This document shows positions 8,585 to 17,403 of a DNA stretch of 64,000 nucleotides, piece by piece (the first letter of the stretch is position 1; each line of letters opens with the position of its first letter). The DNA comes from Chryseobacterium flavum. Lineage in GTDB: Bacteria > Bacteroidota > Bacteroidia > Flavobacteriales > Weeksellaceae. The notes below the pieces were generated by a model. That model worked only from the letters and a program-made list of their open reading frames with translations. It did no database searches and had not been told where the DNA came from. The position numbers were made by a program, and so were the translations under genes. The stretch covers positions 62,001-126,000 of the forward strand of contig NZ_QNUE01000003.1 in NCBI RefSeq assembly GCF_003385595.1, in the 5' to 3' direction.

Positions 8585-8760
8585 ACTTAATTTGTAAAGA
8601 AAGAATAAAAAATGTGAAAAGTAGATATAATTAAACCATCGGTAAAAGATTCAAAATGACAAGACTATGATCATTGTTCTGTGTTTTGAACTTTGATGAT
8701 CTCTGTTAATTAAATATTTAATCCTGATGGCATAAAAATCTGTATGGTCTGAAAGAATAA

Positions 8761-9456
8761 TTACAGATATTCTTTTATCTGCTGAAGATGTGTAATCGCT
8801 TTTAAATCCGTTCCGGATTTATCTTCCTTATAGACATCGAAGAAAATAGCATCCATTCCGAAATTCGTTGCCCCCATTGCATCGGCAATCCAATCATCAC
8901 CGATCAGAATACTTTCTTCTTTTTTTGCTTCAGATAACCCAAGCGAGTACTCAAAAATTCTGGGGTTTGGCTTTCTTACTCCGACAGCGTCTGCACTGGT
9001 AATCGTCTCAAAATAAGAAGCAATCCCTGATAGAGCACATTTTCTTTCGGTCACTTCCTGAAATCCGTTAGAAATGATATGCAATCTGTAATTCTTAGCT
9101 TTTAAGTAATTGAGAATATCTTCTGCCCCTTCTACCAGTTCATTATGACTTACAATATTATCCAGGAAGTGCTCTTCAAAATAAAGGGCAAGTTCTTTAT
9201 TATCTACGCCAAAATGTTTAAAGGAATCATAGAAACGGTGTTCTCTCAAATAATCTTTGCCTATAATTCCATCCCGGATTTTTTCCCATAGATTTTCATT
9301 GATCTCATGATAAACAGCATGAAACTCTTCAAACTCAATCTGATACTTTGAAGTAATATCCTGTCTTTCAAAAAGGTCTTTAATGGTTAAATAAGCATTT
9401 CTGCGGTGATCCCAGAGTGTATTGTCCAGGTCAAAATAAACGTGCTGCATTTTCAT
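8761..9456 (-). CDS. HAD-family hydrolase, YjjG-like nucleotidase
   Basis: A 231-aa haloacid dehalogenase-type phosphatase. Motif I is YFDLDNTLWDH (nucleophile Asp), motif II is the Ser in IISNGFQ, motif III is the Lys in VRKPNPRIF, and motif IV is ILIGDDWIADAMGA. The overall pattern fits YjjG, which dephosphorylates non-canonical pyrimidine nucleotides and 5'-nucleotides. Starts at 9456 and 9450 are both ATG; the TTG at 9465 is less likely. It lies downstream of the sigma factor and a 44-aa gene on the same strand. The exact substrate is not readable from sequence. Confidence 0.85.
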   Translation of the reverse strand: MKMQHVYFDLDNTLWDHRRNAYLTIKDLFERQDITSKYQIEFEEFHAVYHEINENLWEKIRDGIIGKDYLREHRFYDSFKHFGVDNKELALYFEEHFLDNIVSHNELVEGAEDILNYLKAKNYRLHIISNGFQEVTERKCALSGIASYFETITSADAVGVRKPNPRIFEYSLGLSEAKKEESILIGDDWIADAMGATNFGMDAIFFDVYKEDKSGTDLKAITHLQQIKEYL

Positions 9457-9476
9457 ACAGCACAAAGTTAATAATT

Positions 9477-9611
9477 TTAATTTTTTGAAATCGGGTAATT
9501 CTTGCTCTTGCTTTTCACAATTTCAAGGTTTTTAGAAAAATTAAGCAAGAAATCAATTGTTTGTTTTTTAGGTTTCAAAGTTTTCACTTTTAAAGAATCA
9601 TTTTTTTTCAT
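9477..9611 (-). CDS. Small basic protein (44 aa) downstream of the ECF sigma factor
   Basis: A 44-aa frame beginning MKKNDSLKVKTLKPKKQ and continuing TIDFLLNFSKNLEIVKSKSK, with a stop at 9477. It is rich in Lys with a short amphipathic core (IDFLLNFSKNLEIV). The layout resembles short basic proteins that Flavobacteriia carry next to regulators. It starts 47 bases after the sigma factor stop and ends 20 bases before the HAD gene, filling the gap with sensible spacing. Too short for most gene finders; function unknown. Confidence 0.55.
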   Translation of the reverse strand: MKKNDSLKVKTLKPKKQTIDFLLNFSKNLEIVKSKSKNYPISKN

Positions 9612-9658
9612 ACGCGAAATATGTTTTCCTTAAAACGTGAAATTTTACGAAATATTAT

Positions 9659-10300
9659 TTATCTGGTTAATATTATATTATTTTCATCCATGATTTTTCT
9701 CAGGTTTATCAATGCATATCGTACTCTTCCTAATGTTGTATTAATACTCATATCTGTATGATCAGCAATTTCTTTAAAACTTAAACCGTCAAAAAATCTC
9801 AGTTTGATCACCTCTTGCTGATTTTTTGGAAGAAACTGTAACATTTTCAATAAATCTTCCTGAATCTGATTGGTTACCAATTGATCTTCAATATTTTCTG
9901 AAGGTTCCCGGATAAGATCAAAAATAGAATACTCATCGGTTTCAAAAGTAGTTTCAGAAACTTTGATGTTTTTGGCTTTTGATCTGAAGTGATCAATGAT
10001 CAGGTTATGAGAGATTCTTTTAGCCCAAAGAATAAATTTTCCTTCTTCGTTGTAACGGCCTTCTTTCAGCATTACAATGATTTTCATAAAGGTATCCTGA
10101 AAAATATCATTGGCCAGGTCTTCATCATTAATTTTGTAAAAAATAAATGTAAACAGTTCTCTCTGATGACGATGAATAAGGGTTGATAACGCTTCCTCGT
10201 CTCCTTTCTGGTAAAGCGAAATTAGTAAACTATCCGATTTTGATTTCATAACTCTTCTCAATATAATGTTTGCAGACACGTATTCCTCCAGATATTTCAT
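9659..10300 (-). CDS. ECF-type RNA polymerase sigma factor
   Basis: A 213-aa sigma-70-family protein with region 2 (DEDLANDIFQDTFMKIIVM, then FILWAKRISHNLIIDHFRS) and region 4 (LPKNQQEVIKLRFFDGLSFKEIADHTDMSINTTLGRVRYA) forming the -10 and -35 binding helices. It directs core polymerase to a subset of promoters. The start is uncertain: the ATG at 10300 gives an extra 17 residues, while the ATG at 10249 (MKSKSDSLLISLYQKGDEEAL) fits the family N-terminus better. No anti-sigma factor with a FecR domain lies next to it, so this is not a classic FecI/FecR pair. Confidence 0.88.
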   Translation of the reverse strand: MKYLEEYVSANIILRRVMKSKSDSLLISLYQKGDEEALSTLIHRHQRELFTFIFYKINDEDLANDIFQDTFMKIIVMLKEGRYNEEGKFILWAKRISHNLIIDHFRSKAKNIKVSETTFETDEYSIFDLIREPSENIEDQLVTNQIQEDLLKMLQFLPKNQQEVIKLRFFDGLSFKEIADHTDMSINTTLGRVRYALINLRKIMDENNIILTR

Positions 10301-10443
10301 CCGGTCATTGCTGTATTTACAAAACAGTTTTTTAGAGTAGAGTCTCTTCTATAGGCGGTACATTATATTATGGTGTAAATATAATAATTTTTTAATAACT
10401 GTTAACTAATTATTAATTTTTAAAGAGAAAAATTTAAAAAAAA

Positions 10444-10935
10444 TCACTTAAACATATCATGAATAAACACAGTTGGAATATTTAGTGTTAAATTAATATT
10501 TAAGCCTTTTAGCTCTTTCCCGTTTAAACGGGCTTCTCCAACAGGAAATGCATATCCTCCTGTAAGGTCAAGCATTCCGAATAAAGTCACTCCTATTTTA
10601 GGTGCAACATATTTACTGGTTCCTTCTACCCCTGCTAAAAAATAGTAGGAATGATAAAAGTCTACATTCTTCTCAAAGTTAAGCAGTACATCTGCCTGCA
10701 GTTTCGGCATAATAGCAAACCTGGAATCAACAGATCCCATTAGAGCAGATCCACCAAGCCTGTAAATTACATCATCATTTTTAAGAAAAAGCAACTTTCC
10801 TCCGACCTCTCCGAAGCTTTGATTCTGATAGGTATATCCCACACTTATCATTTTATGCATCGTATATTGTGCCTTCACCAACGTACTTAGAAAAAACATG
10901 GACAGGATTGCAATTGCAGTTCTGAAATTCATCAT
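10444..10935 (-). CDS. Exported protein, probable small outer-membrane barrel
   Basis: A 163-aa protein with a signal peptide (residues 2-22, ending LVKAQ). The mature part alternates hydrophobic and polar residues with many aromatic and Gly positions (ISVGYTYQNQSF, YYFLAGVEG, LFGMLDLTGGYAF), suggesting about eight beta strands of an outer-membrane barrel. No named family is recognised. ATG at 10935 and 10932 are both possible starts. It lies downstream of metK but behind a strong terminator, so it is probably transcribed separately. Confidence 0.65.
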   Translation of the reverse strand: MMNFRTAIAILSMFFLSTLVKAQYTMHKMISVGYTYQNQSFGEVGGKLLFLKNDDVIYRLGGSALMGSVDSRFAIMPKLQADVLLNFEKNVDFYHSYYFLAGVEGTSKYVAPKIGVTLFGMLDLTGGYAFPVGEARLNGKELKGLNINLTLNIPTVFIHDMFK

Positions 10936-10961
10936 CGTTCAATTAATTAAGATGTAAAATT

Positions 10962-10995
10962 AAAAAAAACTGCCTTATCAGAAGATAAAGCAGCT
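10962..10995 (-). terminator. Terminator after metK
   Basis: On the minus strand CTGCTTTATC pairs with GATAAGGCAG (one mismatch, loop TTCT) and is followed by a run of eight T. It lies 22 bases downstream of the metK stop. Confidence 0.8.
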
Positions 10996-11016
10996 CATTT
11001 ATTCTCAAAGAAAAAA

Positions 11017-12297
11017 TTAAATTCCGAAAGCGGCTTTAATTTCATCCACTTTGTCTAACTTCTCCCAGGTGAAGAACTCAAGATTTTTTAGGGTAAGTTC
11101 ATTCTTCTGACCTTTATTGAAGGTCTTATCAGCAACATAATGCTCTTTTCCCATATGACCGTAAGAAGCTGTTTCCTGATAGATAGGATTTCTTAATTTC
11201 AGGTTCTGTTCAATAGCATAGGGTCTTAAATCAAAGATTGCAGAAACTTTCTTAGCGATATCACCATCGTGGAGGTCAACTTTTGCAGTTCCGTAAGTAT
11301 TGATGTATAATCCGCAAGGTTCAGCAACTCCGATGGCATAAGATACCTGTACCAAAACTTCATCAGCAACCCCTGCTGCTACAAGGTTTTTAGCAATATG
11401 TCTCGTTGCATATGCAGCACTTCTGTCAACTTTTGACGGATCTTTTCCGGAGAAAGCACCTCCACCATGGGCTCCTTTACCTCCATAGGTGTCAACGATA
11501 ATTTTCCTTCCTGTAAGACCTGTATCTCCGTGAGGCCCTCCGATCACAAATTTACCTGTAGGGTTAATATGGTATTTGATCTGATCATTAAATAATGCTT
11601 TGATCTCTTCGCTTTGTTGTGCAACAACCCTCGGAACCAGAATATTTTTAATATCTTCACGGATCTTGTTCAGCATTTCCTCTTCTGTACCAAAATCATC
11701 ATGTTGTGTAGAAACTACAATAGAGTCAATTCTGATCGGTTTATGATCATCAGAATATTCAATAGTTACCTGACTTTTAGCATCCGGACGAAGATAGGTG
11801 ATTTCTTTATTTTCCCTTCTTATTGCAGAAAGCTCTTTAAGTATTGTATGAGCAAGATCTAAAGCAAGCGGCATATAGTTCGCCGTTTCATTCGTTGCAT
11901 ATCCAAACATCATTCCCTGGTCACCAGCTCCCTGTGCAGTTGCTTTGGCTTCAAAAGACTCATCCGTAACAACACGGTCAACTCCCTGGTTGATATCAGG
12001 AGATTGCTCATGGATTGCAGAGATCACTCCACACGAATCCCCGTTGAACATATATTCTCCCTTTGTATAACCAATTCCGTTGATTACTTCTCTGGCGATG
12101 GTTTGTACATCCAGGTAAGCGTCTGATTTTACTTCTCCTGCCAATACTACCTGTCCTGTAGTTACAAGTGTTTCACATGCAACTTTTGAACTTTTATCAT
12201 ATGCTAAAAAATGGTCGATTAATGCATCGGAAATCTGATCGGCAATTTTATCCGGATGTCCTTCTGAAACTGATTCAGATGTAAATAAATAAGACAT
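11017..12297 (-). CDS. metK: S-adenosylmethionine synthetase
   Basis: Makes SAM from methionine and ATP. The 426-aa protein shows [15 protein letters not shown] at the start, [16 protein letters not shown], the [21 protein letters not shown] block and the P-loop-like [19 protein letters not shown]. The length is slightly above the usual 385-400 aa owing to an insertion around residues 150-215, typical for Bacteroidota. The leader upstream (12366-12420) looks like a SAM-II riboswitch behind a consensus promoter, so product feedback on expression is likely. A terminator follows. Confidence 0.97.
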   Translation of the reverse strand: MSYLFTSESVSEGHPDKIADQISDALIDHFLAYDKSSKVACETLVTTGQVVLAGEVKSDAYLDVQTIAREVINGIGYTKGEYMFNGDSCGVISAIHEQSPDINQGVDRVVTDESFEAKATAQGAGDQGMMFGYATNETANYMPLALDLAHTILKELSAIRRENKEITYLRPDAKSQVTIEYSDDHKPIRIDSIVVSTQHDDFGTEEEMLNKIREDIKNILVPRVVAQQSEEIKALFNDQIKYHINPTGKFVIGGPHGDTGLTGRKIIVDTYGGKGAHGGGAFSGKDPSKVDRSAAYATRHIAKNLVAAGVADEVLVQVSYAIGVAEPCGLYINTYGTAKVDLHDGDIAKKVSAIFDLRPYAIEQNLKLRNPIYQETASYGHMGKEHYVADKTFNKGQKNELTLKNLEFFTWEKLDKVDEIKAAFGI

Positions 12298-12365
12298 ATT
12301 ATTCTCTGTTTTTTTAGATTAAAATTTCGAAGAAAAATAAGAATAAAATTGCCCAGAAAAAAGAA

Positions 12366-12420
12366 TACTGTTTTAGCATTTTTTTATAGAGGTTGCAATC
12401 AGGTCAAATTTTTCCTCGTA
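12366..12420 (-). promoter_or_regulatory. SAM-II-like riboswitch in the metK leader
   Basis: On the minus strand, GAGG (12414-12417) pairs with CCTC (12389-12392). The loop ATTTGACCTGATTGCAA matches the SAM-II core (consensus near AUUUAACCGUAUUGCAA), and the 3' segment TATAAAAAAATGCTAAAACA matches the conserved A-rich GCUAAA segment. CUG in the loop can pair with CAG downstream to form the pseudoknot. It begins only about 8 bases after the predicted transcription start and lies directly upstream of metK, as expected for a SAM sensor. Identification is from remembered consensus, not from a covariance search. Confidence 0.6.
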
Positions 12421-12431
12421 GTAAACGTCAG

Positions 12432-12463
12432 CAAATTTAAGCACTATTTTTTTAATACTCAAA
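12432..12463 (-). promoter_or_regulatory. Consensus Bacteroidota promoter for metK
   Basis: On the minus strand TTTG (12460-12463), a 20-base spacer and TAAATTTG (12432-12439) match the -33/-7 consensus exactly. The predicted start near 12425 puts the SAM-II-like element at the very 5' end of the RNA. Confidence 0.75.
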
Positions 12464-12527
12464 AATTTTGTTTACTAATTATTATTTTGTTTAAATTAAT
12501 GATTTATATCACTTTAAGACATCCAGA

Positions 12528-13478
12528 CTACTGCGGCTTTATACTTACAAATTCTTTCGGACTTTCATGGTAATTCAATTTAAGTTCCAATGAATTTTTG
12601 ATAGAATGTGATAATTCATCAATAATTTTCTGCTTAAAAGTCGGCTTATAATAAATGATGCTGATCTCCCGGTATGGGAATGGCTTTTTGAATCTGAAAA
12701 CATTTTTTTTCTGTTCCTCCGAAAGCTGGCTCAATGCAAGCTCAGGCAGAATACTGATTCCCCCCACTTTATCTACCATATGAACCAGAGTCTGAATATT
12801 GGAAGCTAAGAAATCAAGATTTTTAGGCTTTAATGTATTTTCCTTCAGATGACAAATATTCTCGAACTGGTTTCTGAGACAGTTTCCTTCTTCAAGTAAC
12901 CAAACCTTTTCTACATTCAGTTCTTCAGGAATAATGTAGGAATTCTTTTTGTTAGCCTCTGTATTAGAGCTATAGATCATTAATTCTTCATTAAACAGAA
13001 AATCCTGATAAAACTCATCTGCTGTATCATAAGGAGTCGAAATGATTCCGGCATCCAGTTCTCCGGCCTTTAAAGCCTTAATAATATTATCTGTAGTCAT
13101 CTCCTTCACATTCATCTGGATCTTTGGATTATCTTCCAGAAACTTAAAGATCTCTGTAGGCAGAATAAAAGAAGAGACCGTAGGGATAATTCCCAGATTA
13201 ATGGTTCCTCCTAAAATATTATTCAAAAGATTTGCCTTGTTTTTCAGCTCATTGACAGATTCTATAATAACCTTAGCCTGATCAATGATCTGAAGACCTA
13301 CATCTGTTGTACGGATCGGGTGTGTAGTTCTGTCGAAAACCTTCACATCCAGTTCGTCCTCAAATTTCTGTATCATGGCACTTAAGGTAGGCTGGGTAAT
13401 GAAGCATGCCTGCGCTGCTTTTCCAAAATGTTTATACTTATCAACGGCGATAAGATACTCCAGTTGCTGAATGTTCAT
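12528..13478 (-). CDS. oxyR: LysR-type peroxide sensor OxyR
   Basis: A 316-aa LysR-family regulator: an N-terminal winged helix (MNIQQLEYLIAVDKYKHFGKAA; PTLSAMIQKFEDEL) and a substrate-binding-like effector domain. C200 and C209 in EEGNCLRNQFENICH have exactly the spacing and surroundings of the redox-active cysteine pair of E. coli OxyR (C199/C208), so it should sense hydrogen peroxide by forming a disulfide. It is divergent from katA, with a T-N11-A palindrome in the shared intergenic region. Spacing and cysteine context make this call firm. Confidence 0.92.
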   Translation of the reverse strand: MNIQQLEYLIAVDKYKHFGKAAQACFITQPTLSAMIQKFEDELDVKVFDRTTHPIRTTDVGLQIIDQAKVIIESVNELKNKANLLNNILGGTINLGIIPTVSSFILPTEIFKFLEDNPKIQMNVKEMTTDNIIKALKAGELDAGIISTPYDTADEFYQDFLFNEELMIYSSNTEANKKNSYIIPEELNVEKVWLLEEGNCLRNQFENICHLKENTLKPKNLDFLASNIQTLVHMVDKVGGISILPELALSQLSEEQKKNVFRFKKPFPYREISIIYYKPTFKQKIIDELSHSIKNSLELKLNYHESPKEFVSIKPQ

Positions 13479-13498
13479 TTGATTAATATTATCTATTA

Positions 13499-13548
13499 CA
13501 AAGATATAATGTTTTTGCTATTAGCAATTAAAAATTCAAGTAAATTTG
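13499..13548. promoter_or_regulatory. Divergent oxyR-katA promoters with LysR-type palindrome
   Basis: For katA: TTTG at 13514-13517 and TAAATTTG at 13541-13548 (23-base spacer). For oxyR on the minus strand: TATCTTTG at 13499-13506. Between them TTGCTA-T-TAGCAA (13515-13527) is a perfect palindrome of the T-N11-A form bound by LysR proteins; it overlaps the -33 box of katA. This is the probable OxyR operator. Confidence 0.6.
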
Positions 13549-13611
13549 ATATTCACTACCTTTACAGTTGGAATTAAAATTAAAGAAAGCAATTATTCAA
13601 ATCATCGATAT

Positions 13612-15099
13612 ATGGATTCTAAAAAATTAACGTTAAGTAACGGCACGCCTTATTTTGAGCATCAGGATTCCCAGACGGTAGGACCAAGAGGCCCGGTATT
13701 ACTGCAAGACTTTGTTCTTCAGGAAAATCTTGCCCATTTCGTTAGGGAAAGAATTCCTGAAAGAATTGTACACGCTAAAGGTAGCGGAGCTTACGGGACT
13801 TTTACCGTAACCCATGATATTACTCAATATACCAAAGCAAAAATATTTTCAAAAGTAGGAAACTCGTGCAGAATGTTTGCCAGATTTTCTACTGTAGGAG
13901 GAGAAAAAGGAAGCGCAGATACCGCAAGAGATCCAAGAGGGTTCGCTTTAAAATTTTATACAGAAGACGGGAACTGGGATCTGGTAGGAAACAATACTCC
14001 TGTTTTTTTTATTAAAGACGCTAAAAAATTTCCGGATTTCATTCATACGCAGAAAAGAGTACCAAAGACTAATTTAAAGAGCGCTACCATGATGTGGGAT
14101 TTCTGGAGTTTAAATCCCGAATCTCTCCATCAGGTTCTCATTCTGATGTCAGACAGAGGAACTCCATATGGCTACAGGCATATGCATGGCTTCGGCTCGC
14201 ATACCTTTTCCATGATTAATGACCATAATGAAAGAGTATGGGTAAAATTCCATTTTAAAACGAAACAGGGAGTAAAAAATTTCACGGATGAAGAAGCAGT
14301 AAAAATGGCTGGTGAAAATCCTGATTTTGCCCAGGAGGATCTTTGCAATGCAATTGAAAACGGAAACTTCCCGAAATGGACCATGTATATCCAGGTAATG
14401 ACGGAAGAACAGGCAAAAGATTTCAGATGGAATCCTTTTGATGTTACCAAAGTATGGTTCCATGATGATTTCCCATTGATTGAAGTAGGTGAAATGGAAC
14501 TTAACGAGGTGCCTGTTAATTATTTTGCCCACGTAGAACAATCTACCTTCTCGCCAAGTAATCTTATTAATGGAATCAGCTTCTCCCCGGATAAAATGCT
14601 TCAGGGAAGATTATTCTCTTATCCTGATGCACACCGGTACAGAGTAGGAGTAAACGCACATCAGTTAGAAGTAAACAGATGTCCGTTTGCCGTTAACAAT
14701 TATCAGAGAGACGGATATATGGCGGACTCAAGCCATTATCTGGATAAACCTAATTACCATCCTAACAGTTTTGATGATATCAAACCTGATCCTTCTTATA
14801 AAAATTATGAATATGAGCTGGATAGTGCCCATGTTGCGAATTACAACCGAAATGAAAATGACAGCGATCATTATACACAGCCAGGTCTCTTATACTCAAA
14901 AGCAATGAATGCGGAAGACAGGGATCACCTGGTTAAAAATATTGTTGGAAGCATGAAAGGAATTGACGGCCCTAAAAAAGAGGAGATCATAAACCGCCAG
15001 CTGTGTCACTTTTTCAGAGCGAATATTGAACTTGGCATGAAAGTAGCTTCTCAGCTAAATGTTAATATAGATGCAAATATGATGAATCATTCTAAATGA
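13612..15099 (+). CDS. katA: Haem catalase
   Basis: Breaks down hydrogen peroxide to water and oxygen. This is a small-subunit (clade 3-like) monofunctional catalase of 495 aa. Distal His is H54 in [12 protein letters not shown], distal Asn is N128 in GNNTPVFF, and the proximal haem ligand is Y337 in [15 protein letters not shown] start at the ATG at 13612 ([11 protein letters not shown]); a longer frame from 13546 would begin inside the promoter. It has no signal peptide and is therefore cytoplasmic. The divergent oxyR gene and shared operator point to peroxide induction. A strong terminator follows. Confidence 0.97.
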   Translation: MDSKKLTLSNGTPYFEHQDSQTVGPRGPVLLQDFVLQENLAHFVRERIPERIVHAKGSGAYGTFTVTHDITQYTKAKIFSKVGNSCRMFARFSTVGGEKGSADTARDPRGFALKFYTEDGNWDLVGNNTPVFFIKDAKKFPDFIHTQKRVPKTNLKSATMMWDFWSLNPESLHQVLILMSDRGTPYGYRHMHGFGSHTFSMINDHNERVWVKFHFKTKQGVKNFTDEEAVKMAGENPDFAQEDLCNAIENGNFPKWTMYIQVMTEEQAKDFRWNPFDVTKVWFHDDFPLIEVGEMELNEVPVNYFAHVEQSTFSPSNLINGISFSPDKMLQGRLFSYPDAHRYRVGVNAHQLEVNRCPFAVNNYQRDGYMADSSHYLDKPNYHPNSFDDIKPDPSYKNYEYELDSAHVANYNRNENDSDHYTQPGLLYSKAMNAEDRDHLVKNIVGSMKGIDGPKKEEIINRQLCHFFRANIELGMKVASQLNVNIDANMMNHSK

Positions 15100-15118
15100 T
15101 CGTATTGAATAATAATTT

Positions 15119-15158
15119 AAAAAAAAGGAAAAAAAAATAATATTTTTTCCTTTTTTTT
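15119..15158 (+). terminator. Terminator after katA
   Basis: A-rich arm AAAAAAAAGGAAAAAA pairs with TTTTTTCCTTTTTTTT around a short AATAAT loop, giving a long stem that ends in T residues. Confidence 0.8.
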
Positions 15159-15204
15159 GTAAAAAATTCATAATTTGCAGAGGATGATATTTCAAAGTGG
15201 AAAA

Positions 15205-15972
15205 ATGAATTACGAAAATGTATTATTAAAAAATGAAGATAAAGTATCTATCATTACAATAAACAGACCTGAGAGTCTGAATGCTCTGAATGCACAAACC
15301 ATTCAGGAGATCAGCACAGCACTGGATGAACTTAATACAGACAGCTCCTGCAGGGTAATTATTCTGACAGGAAGCGGTGAAAAATCATTTGTTGCCGGAG
15401 CTGATATTAAAGAATTTAGTGAATTCGGCCAGGAAAAAGCAGAAGAACTAGCCAGAAACGGACAGAATTTATTATTCAACAAAATAGAAAACATGTCTAA
15501 GCCTGTTATCGCTGCCGTGAACGGTTTTGCGTTAGGAGGAGGCTTAGAGCTTGCCATGGCATGCCATATCAGATATGCATCAGAGAATGCAAAACTAGGA
15601 CTTCCTGAAGTAACGCTGGGCCTGATTCCCGGATATGGAGGAACCCAAAGACTTCCGAAACTTGTCGGTAAAGGTATTGCCAACGAAATGATCTTCTCTG
15701 CCAAAATGATTTCTGCTCAAAAAGCAAAAGAAATCGGCTTGGTTAATGAAGTATACCCTATTGAAGAATTATTAACCAAAACGAAAGAATTAGCAAATCT
15801 TATTGCCCACAACTCACCAATGGCAATATCCAAGGCAATCAATGCCGTGAATTTATCTGACACGGATAAAGGTTTTGATACCGAAATTAAGTATTTCGGC
15901 GAACTTTTTGAAATGGAAGATAAGAAAGAAGGAGTAACTGCTTTCCTCGAGAAAAGAAAGCCGAACTTCTGA
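15205..15972 (+). CDS. Enoyl-CoA hydratase/isomerase (crotonase) family protein
   Basis: A 255-aa crotonase. The oxyanion-hole segments are SFVAGADIKEF and NGFALGGGLELAMACH. The two catalytic-glutamate positions of enoyl-CoA hydratase appear as E in GGLELAMAC and E in LGLPEVTLGLIPGYGGTQRL, so hydration of 2-enoyl-CoA is likely. Its closest-looking relatives are FadB-independent hydratases acting in fatty acid or amino acid breakdown. I start at the ATG at 15205 (MNYENVLLKNEDKVSI); an ATG at 15184 adds seven unlikely residues. The next gene starts 49 bases downstream. Confidence 0.9.
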   Translation: MNYENVLLKNEDKVSIITINRPESLNALNAQTIQEISTALDELNTDSSCRVIILTGSGEKSFVAGADIKEFSEFGQEKAEELARNGQNLLFNKIENMSKPVIAAVNGFALGGGLELAMACHIRYASENAKLGLPEVTLGLIPGYGGTQRLPKLVGKGIANEMIFSAKMISAQKAKEIGLVNEVYPIEELLTKTKELANLIAHNSPMAISKAINAVNLSDTDKGFDTEIKYFGELFEMEDKKEGVTAFLEKRKPNF

Positions 15973-16021
15973 ACTTTCAAAACTTTTAATCCAAATTATT
16001 TCGAAAAACCAATGCTGCGGT

Positions 16022-16444
16022 ATGAATAAGTTTGACAAGGCTTATCTTAAAATGGCCCAAGAATGGGCAAAACTTTCCTACTGTAAGAGAAAACAGGTAG
16101 GAGCTCTTATCGTAAAAGATAGGATGATTATTTCAGATGGTTACAACGGAACTCCTTCGGGGTTTGAGAACTGCTGTGAAGATGAAGAAGGAAAAACACA
16201 CTGGTATGTATTGCATGCAGAAGCCAACGCCATATTAAAACTGGCAGCTTCCACCCAGTCTGCAAAAGGGGCAACATTATATTTAACATTGTCACCCTGT
16301 AAAGAATGCAGTAAGCTGATCCTGCAGGCGGGAATTACAAGACTTGTGTATATTAATGAGTATTCAGATGACGATGGGATATCGTTCCTGAGAAACCATG
16401 GTATTGAAATAGAACAAATATCGGACTGTGAACTAAAAAAATAA
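16022..16444 (+). CDS. comEB: Deoxycytidylate (dCMP) deaminase
   Basis: A 140-aa zinc deaminase. Zinc ligands and the catalytic Glu are in VLHAEANAI (HAE) and LSPCKECSKL (PCxxC). Residues 25-50 (KQVGALIVKDRMIISDGYNGTPSGF) match the dCMP deaminase substrate loop, so the reaction is dCMP to dUMP, supplying thymidylate synthesis. The gene is six bases upstream of xerD and likely in one operon with it. The ComEB name comes from the Bacillus homologue and does not imply competence here. Confidence 0.9.
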   Translation: MNKFDKAYLKMAQEWAKLSYCKRKQVGALIVKDRMIISDGYNGTPSGFENCCEDEEGKTHWYVLHAEANAILKLAASTQSAKGATLYLTLSPCKECSKLILQAGITRLVYINEYSDDDGISFLRNHGIEIEQISDCELKK

Positions 16445-16450
16445 GCACAA

Positions 16451-17365
16451 ATGACTTGGGATGAAAAGATCAAAGATTTTGAAATATTTCTTCGCTTCGA
16501 AAGAAATTTTTCAGAAAACACGCTCGACGCCTATGTTCGAGACATCAAAAAATTAAAAGATTACGCAGAAGAAGATCTGGAGAACGTCGGTCCAGATTCT
16601 ATTGGTTATGAGAACCTGCAGGAATACATTTTCAACCTTTCCAAACAGAAATTCAGCGAAAGATCTCAGGCAAGATGGATCTCTTCCATTAAAGCTTTCT
16701 TTAAATTTCTGCTTGAGGATGAATTTCGTGAAGATAATCCAGCAGCGTTACTTGAAGGCCCCAAACTGGGATTATATTTGCCTGACACCTTAAGCCTGCC
16801 TGATATCAACAAGATTATTGCAGCCATAGAAGTCAATACAGATCTTGGCCAAAGGAACCTGTGTATCATTGAGGTTCTGTATGGTTGCGGACTGCGGGTT
16901 TCTGAACTGATTGACCTGAAAATATCCAACATCAACTTTAAAGAGCAATACATCAAAGTCCATGGAAAAGGTAATAAAACCCGCTTTGTTCCATTGGCTG
17001 ATTATACGGCAGATCTGTTGAATAATTACATCAGGGAAATACGTCCTAAAGGGAAAATTAATAAGAAATATGAAGACACCCTGTTTTTAAACAGTCGTGG
17101 AACATCCATGTCCAGGGTAATTGTATTTCTTATTATTAAGGAACTTACAGATAAGGCAGGAATTAATAAAAAAATATCTCCACACACTTTCAGACATTCT
17201 TTTGCAACACATTTATTGCAAAACGGTGCGGATTTGCGTTATATCCAGGAAATGCTCGGACACTCCAGTATTACAACAACAGAAATCTACACTCACCTGA
17301 AAACAGAGGAACTGAGAGATGTTATTTTGAGCTACCATCCGAGAAATATTAACGTAGCTCAATAA
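16451..17365 (+). CDS. xerD: Tyrosine recombinase XerD
   Basis: Resolves chromosome dimers at dif together with FtsK and usually XerC. The 304-aa protein has the SAM-like N-terminal core-binding domain (residues 1-95) and the catalytic domain. The active-site set is complete: R149 (GLRVSELIDL), K174 (HGKGNKTRF), H245 and R248 (HTFRHSFATH), H271 (GHSS) and nucleophile Y280 (TTEIYTHL). Length and motifs fit the housekeeping enzyme and not a phage integrase, and no attachment site or tRNA lies nearby. Confidence 0.93.
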   Translation: MTWDEKIKDFEIFLRFERNFSENTLDAYVRDIKKLKDYAEEDLENVGPDSIGYENLQEYIFNLSKQKFSERSQARWISSIKAFFKFLLEDEFREDNPAALLEGPKLGLYLPDTLSLPDINKIIAAIEVNTDLGQRNLCIIEVLYGCGLRVSELIDLKISNINFKEQYIKVHGKGNKTRFVPLADYTADLLNNYIREIRPKGKINKKYEDTLFLNSRGTSMSRVIVFLIIKELTDKAGINKKISPHTFRHSFATHLLQNGADLRYIQEMLGHSSITTTEIYTHLKTEELRDVILSYHPRNINVAQ

Positions 17366-17403
17366 ACTTATATTCCATCTGATCTGAAAACAAATATAAA
17401 CAG

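Noticed and set aside
16451..17365. Tyrosine recombinase as the mark of an integrated element
   Set aside because: Length, motifs and housekeeping neighbours fit XerD; no tRNA, direct repeats or phage genes are nearby.
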